NCBI GenBank assembly: GCA_949130485.1
Contig: OX422184.1
Coordinates: forward strand, 18,457,324-18,521,323
Length of the DNA stretch: 64,000 bases
Direction of reading: 5' to 3'
DNA from: Agelas oroides
Lineage: Eukaryota > Porifera > Demospongiae > Agelasida > Agelasidae
A program made the translations under genes and the position numbers. Below, piece by piece: positions 12,201 through 21,362 of this stretch (the first letter of the stretch is position 1; each line of letters begins with the position of its first letter). The notes under the pieces are model-generated. The model saw nothing but the letters and a program-made list of their open reading frames with translations. It had not been told where the DNA came from and did not search any database.

Positions 12201-15200
12201 CACTGCACTGGATATATCAGATTTACATCCATACTACACTTATAACATTACTGTGGCTGCTGTAACCATTGGCCCTGGACCTTATGGAGTAGTGTTCGCC
12301 ATAACAATGCCTGAAGATGGTACGGACAGTAACTGTTGTTTAAATGCTAGGTTTCTTTCTTATGTATTTCTGTTTCATACTCTCCCCTTTCAGCTCCAAG
12401 CAGTGCACCAGTAAGCCTCCAAGGCAATGCAGTTAATTCAACAACCATCCAACTTCATTGGGAACCACCACCATTGGCTGATCAGAATGGAGTAGTTCGC
12501 AGTTATCACATAAACATTAGTGTGGCTGAGACTGGATCAGTTTTCCAACTGACCTCAGAAACCAATTCACTGAACATATCAGCTGTACACCCATACTACA
12601 CTTACAACATAACCGTGGCTGCTGTCACCATTGGCCCTGGACCTTCTGGTGTCGTGCTCACTATAAGAATGCCTGAAGATGGTATGGATACTTACATTAT
12701 CTGGCTTCCTTTTTTCTTTGCCTACTAAGTTTTAATTGTGCTATTAATTCATGTTGGCCAGCATGAGGCTGAACTTTACATAAGTCCTGCAATTTTTTAC
12801 ACTGAAATTCTTGGAGTATGACTGTATAATGTTTATCTGTTTGCTTGTTTGTTTTGTTGATGTTATTGTTGCTTTCTGCAACAGTTCCCACAGGTCCTCC
12901 TGAAAATTTCACCTTGCAAGTCCTAGGTTCCAAAGCAATTTCTGTGTCATGGAGGCCACCTGTCTTTGGGAAACAAAATGGAGTCATTATAACTTACACC
13001 ATTGTACTTGTTGAAGTTCCTTCTGGCACAGTGCTGACATATCATCTAGATGGAAATTTCACTGAATTAACTATTGATAACTTGCGCCCTTACTATGAAT
13101 ACGACTGTTCCATGGTCGCAGCAACACAAGTTGGAAATGGCCCATTCACCACCTCTGTAACAATCAGAACTCTTGGAGATGGTAAACATAATGAATTTAG
13201 TAATGGTTAATGTAGGTTTGTCATGCAGTTACTACTATTTAGCACCAAAGACACATGTTGCAGTATGTGCATGCATAGTTTATCGCAATTGAAGTTGATC
13301 CATCCTGGATTTGATTCATTCCAACCTGCATGGTTCTTCTGAATGCTGGTCAGATTCTCATACCACCTGAGCAACTGGAGCTCTGTATTGGAGCAGATGA
13401 TAGACAGTATGTATAAATTCATATACACAGTTTGATTCTCGGGCTCACTTTTTTTGTATGGTAACGAAGTGCCCACTGTATTGAGTACCAAATTACTTCT
13501 TATTGCATCCTCATACAAGTTGGCTACTCCCATGCAGAAAAAGTCTACGTGCAACTGTGTATATGAATATATACTCCACTCCAATTCTAATGCTCCAATG
13601 GCTTGGTTAGTAACAGCATCAAGCATTGTGAATATCCAGGCTAGAGTCCTGGCTGAACATGATCGCAATGTGCATACATAATTAGTCACAACTCACTCTA
13701 AGCTATTCATTGTAAAAAGAAAATTTATCTGAATGTGTTAAAATTAACACGTGTACAGTTATGCATGTTTTCTGATTACAGTTCCCTTTGGAACTCCAAC
13801 TAACATCACAGTGGAAGCACTTTCTTCAACATCATTGTTAATCACTTGGGAACCCCCACCTCCTTCTCAGCACAATGGTGTGATTACTCTTTATAGAGTA
13901 GTTGTCACCAATGGCTCTGGACTGACACAAATATATAATGTGTCAGCAGATCTACTATCACTAAGGATTGAAGGTAACGTGTGATAGTTATGCATGTACA
14001 ACACTTAATATTACTATTAGTTGTACTCAGCTTACTCTTCTTACTGACAGGTCTCGAAAAGTACAGTCAGTATGGAATACAAGTTGCTGCTGTTTCATCA
14101 TATGGGGCTGGCCCATCTTCTGCCTCTGTGTCTGTGCAAACAAATGAAGACTGTAAGGCATCACTACTTTTGCAACAATGCATTTAAGTGTTCAGTTAAG
14201 GGTTCATGTTACCAGTTGTTAGCTGATGATTTTACCAATGCGAAAGTGCACTCTAAACAATGTAGTCACTTATACTAGAATCATAAGAATGCTTGCCTCA
14301 TCGCTGCATGTGTACATACAAACCTTCAATGCCTAATATTTAACAAGAGTATGTACCTGCTCCGAAATCTTTTCATTATATGACTCTACATTACATTTAC
14401 ACCTGCTTTTTGTAGGGAGTTGTGGCTCATCGATTGTTCATGCCTAGTGCTTAATAGTCTGTTTGTGAATAATATCAGCTATACTTCCCCTCATACGTAT
14501 ACAATCAACTGGTACATGCACAGATCACAGAGATACACTTGCTTTAGAGCATTTTGTCTTGGTGCATATTTGATGGTATGAAGTGAAGATAGAGGATAAT
14601 TAAAAAGCCGGTAGTCACCAGAACTTCAACCCAGGGTCTTTGGCTTGAGCTGGCAGTGCTCTGACCACTGATCTACAACCACAGCACAACCAATCCTCCA
14701 ATCCTTTATATATACTGCACAGGTGATAGTAAATGCTCCTAATTCCCTCCAAAAATTAACCCTGAAGAACACTACAAGTGTGAGCTGTGATTGAGAGTAG
14801 TAACTATAAAAATAGCAGGTTACCTGCAATTTGCTCTGGTCAGGTTTTCTTTCTTGAATTAGGGGGAAATTTCAGTTTTAGGATCAAGCTGATGAGTGCC
14901 ATAAAGTGGTGCAACAGAGTTGTCAAACAGCTTGATAATTTGCAGCTACTTCATTTAAGCTAGCAGATGGCCTGAGAATCAATAGCAGTCACAATAGTAA
15001 CCTCAAACATGTTCAACAAGACTAGATAGGCCTGCTCCCAATGTGCTCAAAAGTGTTCCATTTTTTCTGATTCAGTTCTTTTCAATTTATAATGCTTACA
15101 CTTTGAATCAGACAAGGTGCCTCTGTTACTGTGACATGTGCATTTTCCAGTGTTGTATAGCTGTACTGGTTGGCAAAATGAAATAGTTAATGTGTTTTCC

Positions 15201-17810
15201 TCTTGATGGTTGAATGGCTCTTTTCATTTTCTTGCAAGTTACATGGGCCTTGGAGTTTTCAGTTGGAAGAGATACTACACTAGAACTAGTATTGGCACTT
15301 TCCACTCATTTCTGCCATTTTACAAAATGGTGGATAATTACAACAGATTATGCAATTTCTCAATGAAATGCCCCTATTCTACCCATTTTTCTGCCTATTT
15401 TAAAAGCTAGGTTACCTTGTCTTTTTTGTTGTTGTTTTTAAAATTTATGCCAGCAGATTGGATGTACGTGTATGTCTATATTAACTGCACAAACACCAAG
15501 TATGTTAAAACACAAAAGTTTTCTGGAGTGCTATTCAACAATAAATGGATTGAGGCTCTTTTTCTGCTAATTTTATTCAGAAAACTCAGTGGCTTGCCTT
15601 GCAACAGCATGTGCATTTGGCATCGATGCTGCTTGTTAACAAGGACACATTATGCCCACTGTAGATGTTAAATAACTCCACCCTCTAGCAGCTTGATACA
15701 CTCCTCCCCCTTTCTTGTTATATGACTTACAGAGTCTAGGTAACCAAGGATTATTCTAAACCCACAGAACCAGGAGTAATAGCTAGGCACTAAGTATTGA
15801 CTGGCCACCGTGAATAATGCAGTGTGAAGGTGCTGTGGAAAATTTGTTGGGTGTGGGTCCAGTGTGGGTTCACTAGCTGTGGGAGGTCCGTTTCCATCAA
15901 ACCGTACACTTATAAACCATGAACTTTTCTGCAGAGGATGACTACTTTTCTGACTTCTATGAGGACTAAAAAACTGTTCTGTCACATCACTCTGATTGCC
16001 ACCTTGTTATAAAGTGTACACAGAGACCATGCACAATTAAACCTCAAAGTTTGATTGGGCCTACTGACCAACTGGACGAGCCTAGCCCACCGTGGCTGAC
16101 CCTTGGGTATTTCACTGCTCAGCTCAGCTTAGCACTGTGCATACAGCCCCGCTGCACTTCACTCCAATGTGTTACTGAGTCATCAATCTTCTTTATTACT
16201 ATAGAAAATTAATATCACTTGCAAAATCTGCAACTTAGAATTCTATCTTTCAGCAGACAATATACAACATTTTTGTGTTGCTAGTTGATCCATATATTCA
16301 GGGTTTAGTAAAGCTTTGTTACTCTTACACTCAGTGCCAAGTGCTCCTCAAAACATGACTGGTGAGCTATTAAACACCATTACCGTTAGACTTCGCTGGG
16401 ATCCACCTGAGAGCCCTAATGGTATCATCACTGGGTATCAAGTAACTTACTATGGATACAGAACAACAGTTCAAGTTCAACAGGTACTTATATTAAACAT
16501 TGTCTTTAAGATTAATAACATAGTTTTGAGTACAATTCGGCAGTAGTGCCATAAATTATTAATTTTGACATGATCATGCAGATCGTGCCAAGTCACTCTT
16601 TGTATTACCTACCAATATTACATAAGTTGTGTGTACTACCATTCCACAGCTCAAAGTATATTTTAGAGCAATTTGATATAGGATCCAATCATTTTGTATA
16701 CATATAAAGTCCACATGTGTAGCTACATCATAAACATGCTTTTATCGCTAAGGTTCAAGGTGGAGAGATGCAGATTCGTGATGGTCCTCATGTTATGAAT
16801 ACCTTGGACTACTCAGCTGCACTGACCAACCTTATTCCAGGATTAACCTACAGTTTCAAGGTAGACTTTAGTGCAGGCTTGCAAATACTTAAACCATTTG
16901 ACTATATATAGAAACTGCGTAACATTCACTGTTCACAGGTTCGTGCCAGAACATCTGTAGGATTTGGAGAGAATTCCACAGCATTGGACATAACTCTTTC
17001 CGCTGAAGGACAAACTGGTAAAAATAACAATAATAATAAAGCTGCTGATATGTATTTCACCACCTTTTCTTTGTTAATGATTATTTTCAGGCAAATCAGA
17101 GCAATCAGCTGCACAACCAGTCACTATTGCCATCCCTGTGATTGCAGTTGTATGTATTGCTTTAATAATTGTGGTGGCAGCATTGATTTGGTGGAGACGC
17201 CATCAGATGAAAAAGTGAGTTGTCAACTGAAGGTGTACCTCATTACTAACAAGTAACTGCTATAAACTGAGTCAGCATGGTACGTAGCATTTAACTTACG
17301 AACTACTGAACAGACGAAACCAACAGTCAAACGAAGTAATGAAAGTTCCATTGTGTACTAACACGACGGGTTATGCTGTCGATCTACTTCAGCCAGTATT
17401 TGAAATGCCTGCACATGCAGGGTACTAGGATATAAATATGCCGTATGTCATGGATGTACACTCTTTAGTTTTAGTCATGTGATACATTTTTCTCCAGACT
17501 GAATATCTTTTAATTGTTCAAGTTTATGTGTGGATACATAAATTTTTATTTCCGAATGCATACACTTCACCAGTCCCAATGATATCAGGGGAGATGCTGT
17601 AACCTTAACAAATCTGGCTGCCATTGACGATGAAAAGGTTCGTGGGTTTTGGTACTGCATAACATCCAAAAATTTTTGTTTCTGTAATTACATTTTAACA
17701 TTTCATTTCAGAGTGTTGATGGGGAATCTATGGCCACCAGCACTGCAGGTAATGTTGATAACAGCAACAACAAAAAAATGTTTGCAAGGACTTTTTGGCA
17801 ATGTCAGTAA
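1752..17810 (+). CDS. SRCR-FN3 single-pass transmembrane receptor (5' partial, multi-exon)
   Basis: Exons by splice consensus and frame: 1752-1913, 3090-3254, ~4068-4204, 4320-4490 (two SRCR domains); 5269-5559, 6106-6393, 7004-7294, 7363-7653, 7778-8068, 8245-8526, 8784-9068, 9465-9755, 9819-10106, 10946-11233, 11306-11593, 11671-11958, 12032-12319, 12394-12681, 12885-13181 (one FN3 each); 13782-13973+14051-14152 (FN3-16); 16335-16483+16753-16860+16939-17017 (FN3-17); 17091-17214 (membrane helix); 17574-17637 and 17712-17810 (tail). The architecture suggests a cell-surface adhesion or recognition receptor with a long, glycosylated ectodomain; SRCR domains commonly bind ligands and FN3 arrays act as spacers or adhesion modules. 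The tail is ~55 residues with no kinase or phosphatase domain seen. Introns of 72-2183 nt separate the exons. An alternative donor at 17749 could lead to further unseen exons. The signal peptide is missing. Ligand and function are not inferable. Confidence 0.85.
1938..2518. mobile_element. MITE with TA target site, Tc1/mariner-like
   Basis: It lies in the intron of SRCR domain 1. The left end CCGTATAGCGGGAAATTTTC is mirrored at the right end (rc CCGTATAGTGGGAAATTTTC). Both flanks are TA, as expected for Tc1/mariner-type insertion. Internal copies of CGCGAAAATAAAAACC-like sequence extend the inverted repeats. No transposase frame is present, so it is non-autonomous. Superfamily is inferred from the TA target only. 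Confidence 0.7.
2519..3089. other. Rest of SRCR-1 intron
   Basis: A short palindrome (TAACCTCATGCAGGTTA) sits beside the MITE. Otherwise no gene, repeat or RNA was recognised; the frame at 2742-3020 has no supporting features. Confidence 0.4.
3255..4067. other. Intron between the two SRCR domains
   Basis: Nothing recognised. A small phase-changing exon may hide here, because the preceding exon ends in phase 1 and the only AG before SRCR domain 2 would need phase 2. Confidence 0.35.
4068..4490 (+). CDS. SRCR domain 2 (exons ~4068-4204 and 4320-4490)
   Basis: The exons encode [40 protein letters not shown] and then [39 protein letters not shown]. This is a second SRCR domain with the same cysteine set as the first. 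The second exon is phase 1-1 (171 nt). The 5' edge is uncertain. The only AG near it (4066-4067) gives phase 2 rather than phase 1 and turns the expected arginine codon of IRL into a junction codon. A small unseen exon, an indel or a sequence error are possible. Confidence 0.75.
4491..5268. other. Intron with a palindromic MITE remnant (about 4858-4914)
   Basis: TAGCCTCATTCCCAGGC near 4860 is mirrored by a GGGTATGAGGCTA end near 4912, a decayed copy of the TAGCCTCGTTCCCAGGC family seen elsewhere in the window. The flanks share GCATGCAAGC-like sequence. The frame at 5157-5268 upstream of FN3-1 is read-through of the acceptor and is not coding. Confidence 0.6.
5269..5559 (+). CDS. FN3 domain 1
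   Basis: A 291-nt phase 1-1 exon after acceptor CTGCAG. It encodes [32 protein letters not shown] and [18 protein letters not shown]. The strand-B tryptophan and the tyrosine before CAIAA fit the FN3 core. NLT and NVT are potential N-glycosylation sites. Confidence 0.85.
5560..6105. other. Intron, nothing recognised
   Basis: It contains a short GATA-type run near 5940-5985 and no other recognisable feature. Confidence 0.4.
6106..6393 (+). CDS. FN3 domain 2
   Basis: A 288-nt phase 1-1 exon. Core motifs are [28 protein letters not shown] and [20 protein letters not shown]. It ends in SED then a GT donor, the ending shared by most FN3 exons of this gene. Confidence 0.85.
6394..7003. other. Intron with a short dispersed repeat (about 6848-6905)
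   Basis: The stretch CTACTAACCAATTAGACAAG to CCTTGGGTA resembles 16060-16108 in a later intron (CTACTGACCAACTGGACGAG to CCTTGGGTA). It is a decayed repeat of unknown class in the same orientation. Nothing else recognised. Confidence 0.5.
7004..7294 (+). CDS. FN3 domain 3
   Basis: A 291-nt phase 1-1 exon encoding [40 protein letters not shown] and [26 protein letters not shown] and NTT are potential N-glycosylation sites. Confidence 0.85.
7363..7653 (+). CDS. FN3 domain 4
   Basis: A 291-nt phase 1-1 exon, separated from FN3-3 by only 68 nt. It encodes [32 protein letters not shown] and [20 protein letters not shown]. Confidence 0.85.
7778..8068 (+). CDS. FN3 domain 5
   Basis: A 291-nt phase 1-1 exon after acceptor TTGTAG. 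It encodes [33 protein letters not shown] and [20 protein letters not shown]. Confidence 0.85.
8245..8526 (+). CDS. FN3 domain 6
   Basis: A 282-nt phase 1-1 exon, the shortest of the single-exon FN3 domains. It encodes [33 protein letters not shown] and [20 protein letters not shown]. Confidence 0.85.
8784..9068 (+). CDS. FN3 domain 7
   Basis: A 285-nt phase 1-1 exon encoding [29 protein letters not shown] and [20 protein letters not shown]. The [13 protein letters not shown] strand is replaced by [10 protein letters not shown], so it is more divergent than its neighbours. Confidence 0.85.
9069..9464. other. Intron, nothing recognised
   Basis: No repeat, RNA or open frame of interest was seen. 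Confidence 0.4.
9465..9755 (+). CDS. FN3 domain 8
   Basis: A 291-nt phase 1-1 exon. Motifs are [29 protein letters not shown] and [20 protein letters not shown]. Confidence 0.85.
9819..10106 (+). CDS. FN3 domain 9
   Basis: A 288-nt phase 1-1 exon, only 63 nt after FN3-8; the two share an open frame across the short intron. It encodes [34 protein letters not shown] and [20 protein letters not shown]. Confidence 0.85.
10107..10945. other. Intron before the tandem FN3 block
   Basis: No coding evidence. Frames at 9883-10347, 10266-10481 and the minus-strand 10605-10805 lack domains and conserved context. Confidence 0.4.
10946..11233 (+). CDS. FN3 domain 10 (tandem block, unit 1)
   Basis: First of five consecutive 288-nt phase 1-1 exons. 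It encodes [40 protein letters not shown] and [20 protein letters not shown], ending RMPEDG. NIS and NIT are likely N-glycosylation sites, and the cysteine common in domains 1-9 is replaced by I. Confidence 0.9.
11306..11593 (+). CDS. FN3 domain 11 (tandem block, unit 2)
   Basis: A 288-nt exon, 72 nt after unit 1 and nearly identical to it at DNA level, including intron edges. It encodes [20 protein letters not shown] and [23 protein letters not shown] is replaced by LNV. Confidence 0.9.
11671..11958 (+). CDS. FN3 domain 12 (tandem block, unit 3)
   Basis: A 288-nt exon, 77 nt after unit 2. It is closer to unit 1 than to unit 2: both contain [20 protein letters not shown] and [20 protein letters not shown]. 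This suggests a two-domain duplication or gene conversion. Confidence 0.9.
12032..12319 (+). CDS. FN3 domain 13 (tandem block, unit 4)
   Basis: A 288-nt exon, 73 nt after unit 3. It encodes [35 protein letters not shown] and [20 protein letters not shown]. Confidence 0.9.
12394..12681 (+). CDS. FN3 domain 14 (tandem block, unit 5)
   Basis: A 288-nt exon, 74 nt after unit 4. It encodes [40 protein letters not shown] and [20 protein letters not shown]. It is the last of the near-identical units. Confidence 0.9.
12885..13181 (+). CDS. FN3 domain 15
   Basis: A 297-nt phase 1-1 exon encoding [37 protein letters not shown] and [20 protein letters not shown]. It is clearly diverged from the tandem block. 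Confidence 0.85.
13182..13781. other. Intron, nothing recognised
   Basis: Overlapping frames on both strands (13207-13689 minus, 13454-13681 plus) have no domain content or flanking splice logic. Confidence 0.4.
13782..14152 (+). CDS. FN3 domain 16 (exons 13782-13973 and 14051-14152)
   Basis: The first exon encodes [20 protein letters not shown]; the second encodes [20 protein letters not shown]. The total of 294 nt is phase 1-1, but the domain is split by a 77-nt phase-1 intron, unlike domains 1-15. Confidence 0.85.
14153..16334. other. Large intron with SINE-like and dispersed repeats
   Basis: It holds the tRNA-like segment at 14608-14690 and a repeat at 16060-16108 resembling 6848-6905. 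No exon was recognised; frames at 15210, 15417 and 15668-15985 have no support. Confidence 0.45.
14608..14690 (-). mobile_element. tRNA-derived SINE head (minus strand)
   Basis: The minus strand reads GTTGTAGATCAGTGGTCAGA, matching a Pol III A box (TAGATCAGTGGT). About 45 nt later comes CCTGGGTTGAAGTTCTGGTG, resembling a B box with the expected C changed. The order and spacing fit a tRNA-derived SINE rather than an intact tRNA, since no clean cloverleaf ends or anticodon arm are evident. The body may extend toward 14830. Confidence 0.55.
16335..17017 (+). CDS. FN3 domain 17, membrane-proximal (three exons)
   Basis: Exons 16335-16483, 16753-16860 and 16939-17017 (336 nt together) encode [20 protein letters not shown], then [19 protein letters not shown], then [20 protein letters not shown]. 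Junctions are phase 0 between its own exons and phase 1 at both ends. The three-exon structure and canonical [10 protein letters not shown] strand suggest an older, non-duplicating FN3 module next to the membrane. Confidence 0.85.
17091..17214 (+). CDS. Transmembrane-helix exon
   Basis: Encodes a short linker ([12 protein letters not shown]) followed by a hydrophobic run beginning [20 protein letters not shown] and ending in a W-W-R-R-H stop-transfer sequence. This is a type I membrane anchor. The exon runs from phase 1 to phase 2, ending before GTGAGT. Confidence 0.85.
17574..17810 (+). CDS. Cytoplasmic tail exons (17574-17637, 17712-17810)
   Basis: In frame with the membrane exon, the first encodes [20 protein letters not shown] plus K and the second [20 protein letters not shown] then [12 protein letters not shown] and a stop. 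Support for these exons comes from a related sequence at 55430-55787, which keeps NLAAIDDEK and VDGESVATSTAGNIDNSK. That copy then continues in a different frame, so one of the two has an indel near 17770. A strong alternative donor (GCAG|GTAATG at 17749) leaves open a longer tail. Confidence 0.6.
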
Positions 17811-17934
17811 ATTTTTATTGTCATACTTGACTTTACACATTGGAGGACTTTGACTCTCTTTGTCAAGCTTAGTACAACTTTTGCCTATATAACATAATTG
17901 TCAACAGTGAATTATTATAAAGTATGGTAACACA

Positions 17935-18602
17935 GAGGCAAGTGGAAAACGCTGAAGTACAGAAACCAAAGTACGGAAGGGAGAAGAAAAGCCGCCTACC
18001 AGTGTCTAGCTAGTTCCTTATGCACCTATCAATGTTATGCCACACTACCACCCTACCGGGCCATAGTGGGGCAAGATGGAGATTTCCCTAATTAAAATGT
18101 CAATTGTTGTATATTAGTTTCTCATCTCTGAAGCTCATGCGGGTGGCCAGCCATTACCATTATACCATTATTTGTCGACCTCAATAAAAGTTCGGCTCCT
18201 GGACTCAAGAGGCCACAACCTCTGTGAAAGAAGCACAGAATGTGGCATCTGTGGTGTGAGCGCTCCAATGTTTTGGGGAAGAAGAAAAACTTTAGCTGGC
18301 TTACAGTACACTGAATAGTTCCAAATTGACATGCAACTCAGCATTACTGATGCATACAGAGCATGAGATTGAAAAAGTACACAATAATGGTGATAATGGG
18401 CTAGTGAAGCAGGTCCCCAAAAAGCGTGTGGGCAGGGGATGAGAAACTAATATGCAACAAATAGTGCATGGCCCTATGCCCCACTACCCCCCTACGGCGT
18501 AGATGATGGGGGATTTGACTGAAGAGGGTGCCCGTATAGTTACGAATCCATACTTTTGTTTTCGTACTTCGGTTTCTGCACTTCAGCCGTTTCTACTTGC
18601 CC
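17935..18602. mobile_element. MITE with 8-9-bp target duplication (hAT-like)
   Basis: The left end GGCAAGTGGAAAACGCTGAA is mirrored at the right end (rc GGCAAGTAGAAACGGCTGAA). The flanking GGTAACACA is repeated on both sides (17926-17934 and 18603-18611). Further inverted segments inside (TTAGTTTCTCATC and GATGAGAAACTAA; TATGCC and GGCATA) show it folds back on itself. No transposase is present. The hAT label rests on target-duplication length only. Confidence 0.7.
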
Positions 18603-18611
18603 GGTAACACA

Positions 18612-19835
18612 AGACCTCAAGGAGCAAAGATTGCAGTAATATTAGCATAGAATTTGGCCAGTATAGGCTGCAGAACCTAGATCTTGTGACTGATTATTAT
18701 GCAAAAGTGGATGTACTCCTCAGAATTGGTGACATCTAAAGCAGAAACTGAAACAAGTCACGTTTGACTATATTGCATTGCACTTATCTACTAGCTGTAG
18801 TACCAACTTACTTTGTAGCAAGTAGTGACTCAGTTATGAGTTTTTGTAGTAGTATACAAGTTGTTGTAGCAACCCAGCAATAGTTACCTGATAGCTATAT
18901 TTTAGATATCTGGTATTAATATTATACCCTCATGCAAGAACAAAAATGCTATAGTTGCATTTTAGAGAAAACATGGTAGCAGCTGCTATTACACAATCAT
19001 AGATGTGTAGTATAGTAGTAAGTTTTGGTAGCAATAGTGTAGCTGTGTTGTGTACACTTGGATATGATGAACTTCACATGTAACTATACACAAGTACATC
19101 TAACTAACTTTCAAGCATTACCTGCACTGCACATAAAGTGCACCATGGAAGTGTTAGCTGCACATGTCAAGTGAAAACCTCTAAATGCAAATGACAATGT
19201 AGATATGCCATGTGACTCTGTTGAACATAAATCACCAGTACTCACAATCTGGGGATGGGACTTCCTACTTCTCCCGGGATACTGGAAAACACGGAATAAT
19301 GGAACAAAAGAAACTAAATCAATCAATCATCATCGATAACCCCAAGGGGGAATGGTACAAAGAGATAATTATAATGAACACAGCAGGAACATGCACATGC
19401 ACACACACAAGAACACAATAGAAAATCAACATCCATTGGGCTGTACAAGTACACATGCTGCAGCTCTGTCGGGAAAGAGAGGGTGGACACCTAAATTGAG
19501 AGCAGCAGTAAACTGAGGTATTGTGACCTCAGACGAGTGGTATTCTAATACAACCATTACCCTGGAGCTATAGTGAACAGCTCCATTGGCTACTCTTCTT
19601 GGTCAGGGAGGGAGGAGAAAGGGAGACAGGGGTAGCTACAGATGCACACAGTACAAGCCAACTAAGGTGCCTTTGTTAGGAGTCTCTCGGCTACTACAAT
19701 AATTATACTGTGAGTCTGTAACCTGAGAGAGTCTTGTCAAATCCTCAATGCTAGCCCATCAACACCCAGGGCACTTGGGATAGATACCACCAGCACGTCA
19801 CCAGCTAAGGAGTCTTGCTGGGCAAAATTTCATGT
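18612..19835. other. Intergenic, no gene recognised
   Basis: No domain-bearing frame. It contains low-complexity AC-rich sequence near 19392-19420 and no clear element ends. Confidence 0.4.
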
Positions 19836-19837
19836 AG

Positions 19838-20290
19838 TGACAGGATGCCGTCGATCTGTCCACTACTGCTTACCTGGATAAGAGGCAATTGACGAGGGCG
19901 TTAATCTTAGGGCACAGGCAAAGAGTGAAGATAGGCTATGACAGGAAGTTACATACCGGGGTAGTTAGCTAGATATGCTGGAGATGAATTAACGTTACAC
20001 TGTCCTAAAAGTTTGAGGACTTACCTCTACATGAAATAATGAAGCCCACTTTGCTATAGTGGATCTCCACCATGCCAGCAACAATCCATAGCTCAAAACA
20101 GCATCTACATGCATGGTCTAATCTCTGGATATAGGACTGGTCTAGGCAAAGGTGGGGGAGGGGGGGGGGGGGGGGGGGGGGGGGTGGCTTGAAATTGCGG
20201 ACTGTGCACATACACATTCTTGGAATCTTTATTCTGTTATTCCGTGTTTTCCAGTATCCCATTCTGGAGTAAGGAGGTTCATTTTGAGCC
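19838..20290. repeat. Dispersed repeat module, copy 1 (with poly-G tract)
   Basis: Shares blocks with 30361-30715 and 56402-56830: GATCTGTCCACTACTG, AGTTTGAGGACTTACCTC, TCTGGATA then GGTCTAGG, and TGTGCACATACRCATTCTTG. A run of about 24 G lies at 20160-20184, at the position where copy 3 of the module has two longer G runs. Class unknown. Confidence 0.7.
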
Positions 20291-20399
20291 CCAAACTTCA
20301 TAAACCACCACCAATGTTTACTAATAAACACTACAAACATGTGGAATGGAAGATTTAAGAAGCACATCATAATGACTGGCAGATTATGGAGAATTTCAG

Positions 20400-21362
20400 A
20401 GGTTATTGACCATAAATTTGGCTAATACTTAATATACCACCAGTTGAAGTCTTCCAATAATCGTATCCCCTTATGCCATAAATACAACTACAACACTGAG
20501 ATATATCCCCTGATAGCAATATACGTAGCTGTAGCTATGAATCTGGGATGTTTCAGCATGTGACATTTGATAGGACTATAAGAAAGAACAATGTATATAT
20601 AGTTTACAATACTGTAACAACATAACCTATATTTAGCTCACAATAGACTATGTGCCAAGTCTTTTGATCTGGGAGCAATGGGACTTCACTTGTGTTTGAT
20701 GCCAGTAGGTGAATCAAACTTCAACATGCAAATGTATCTTTTAAATGACCAGTTATAATTGATGATAATGTCATGGTTACATAATAATGAGGTATACACG
20801 ATTCCCCCTTGTTTCTATAGTAACAGGTAGTTACAGTGAATCGTGTCCATAATGGCCACCACCTACATTTATTTAGACAGGTGGCTGCCTTATGGTCATT
20901 TTGTACAAGATCAGCATGACTATGACCAGGAGGTGGCTGCTTTTAACCATCACCACAGTAGACAGGCTCGAGTGTACAGGAAGATGCAAAATGTAATTGC
21001 CCAGTGTACAGTGTAAAATATTGTGTATGTATACTGATAACAACAAGGACCAATCTGGTAGAAGATGTAATGCACAGTATATAGCCAGGGTTTACAATAA
21101 CCAACCATTAACTTCAAGAGGTTGTTGGTCATAAAGCTTAGTTCATGCATTATAATCACATTCTATTTATTCATATTCCCTGACACCATGAATATGATTA
21201 CAACTCTGGAATATCCCTTGATGCCATTTTAGCTATACATAACCATCATGAATCTGGGGTGTTCTCAGCATGTGACATTTGATAGGATTATTGGATATAT
21301 ATAGTTTACAATAGTGTAACAACAAAAGCTATTTATAAAAATAAAGTTTGTGTCACATACAA
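20400..21362. repeat. 3'-flank repeat of the membrane-protein family, copy 1
   Basis: This stretch just downstream of gene copy 1 reappears downstream of copy 2 (about 52140-53111) and copy 3 (about 56840-57830). Shared blocks include CCCCTGATAGCAATATAC, AGCATGTGACATTTGATAGG and TTTCTATAGTAACAG. A partial copy lies at 42790-43160. It was therefore duplicated with the genes. The minus strand carries AATAAA (plus-strand TTTATT near 21168), a possible poly(A) signal about 195 nt after the stop. Confidence 0.65.
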
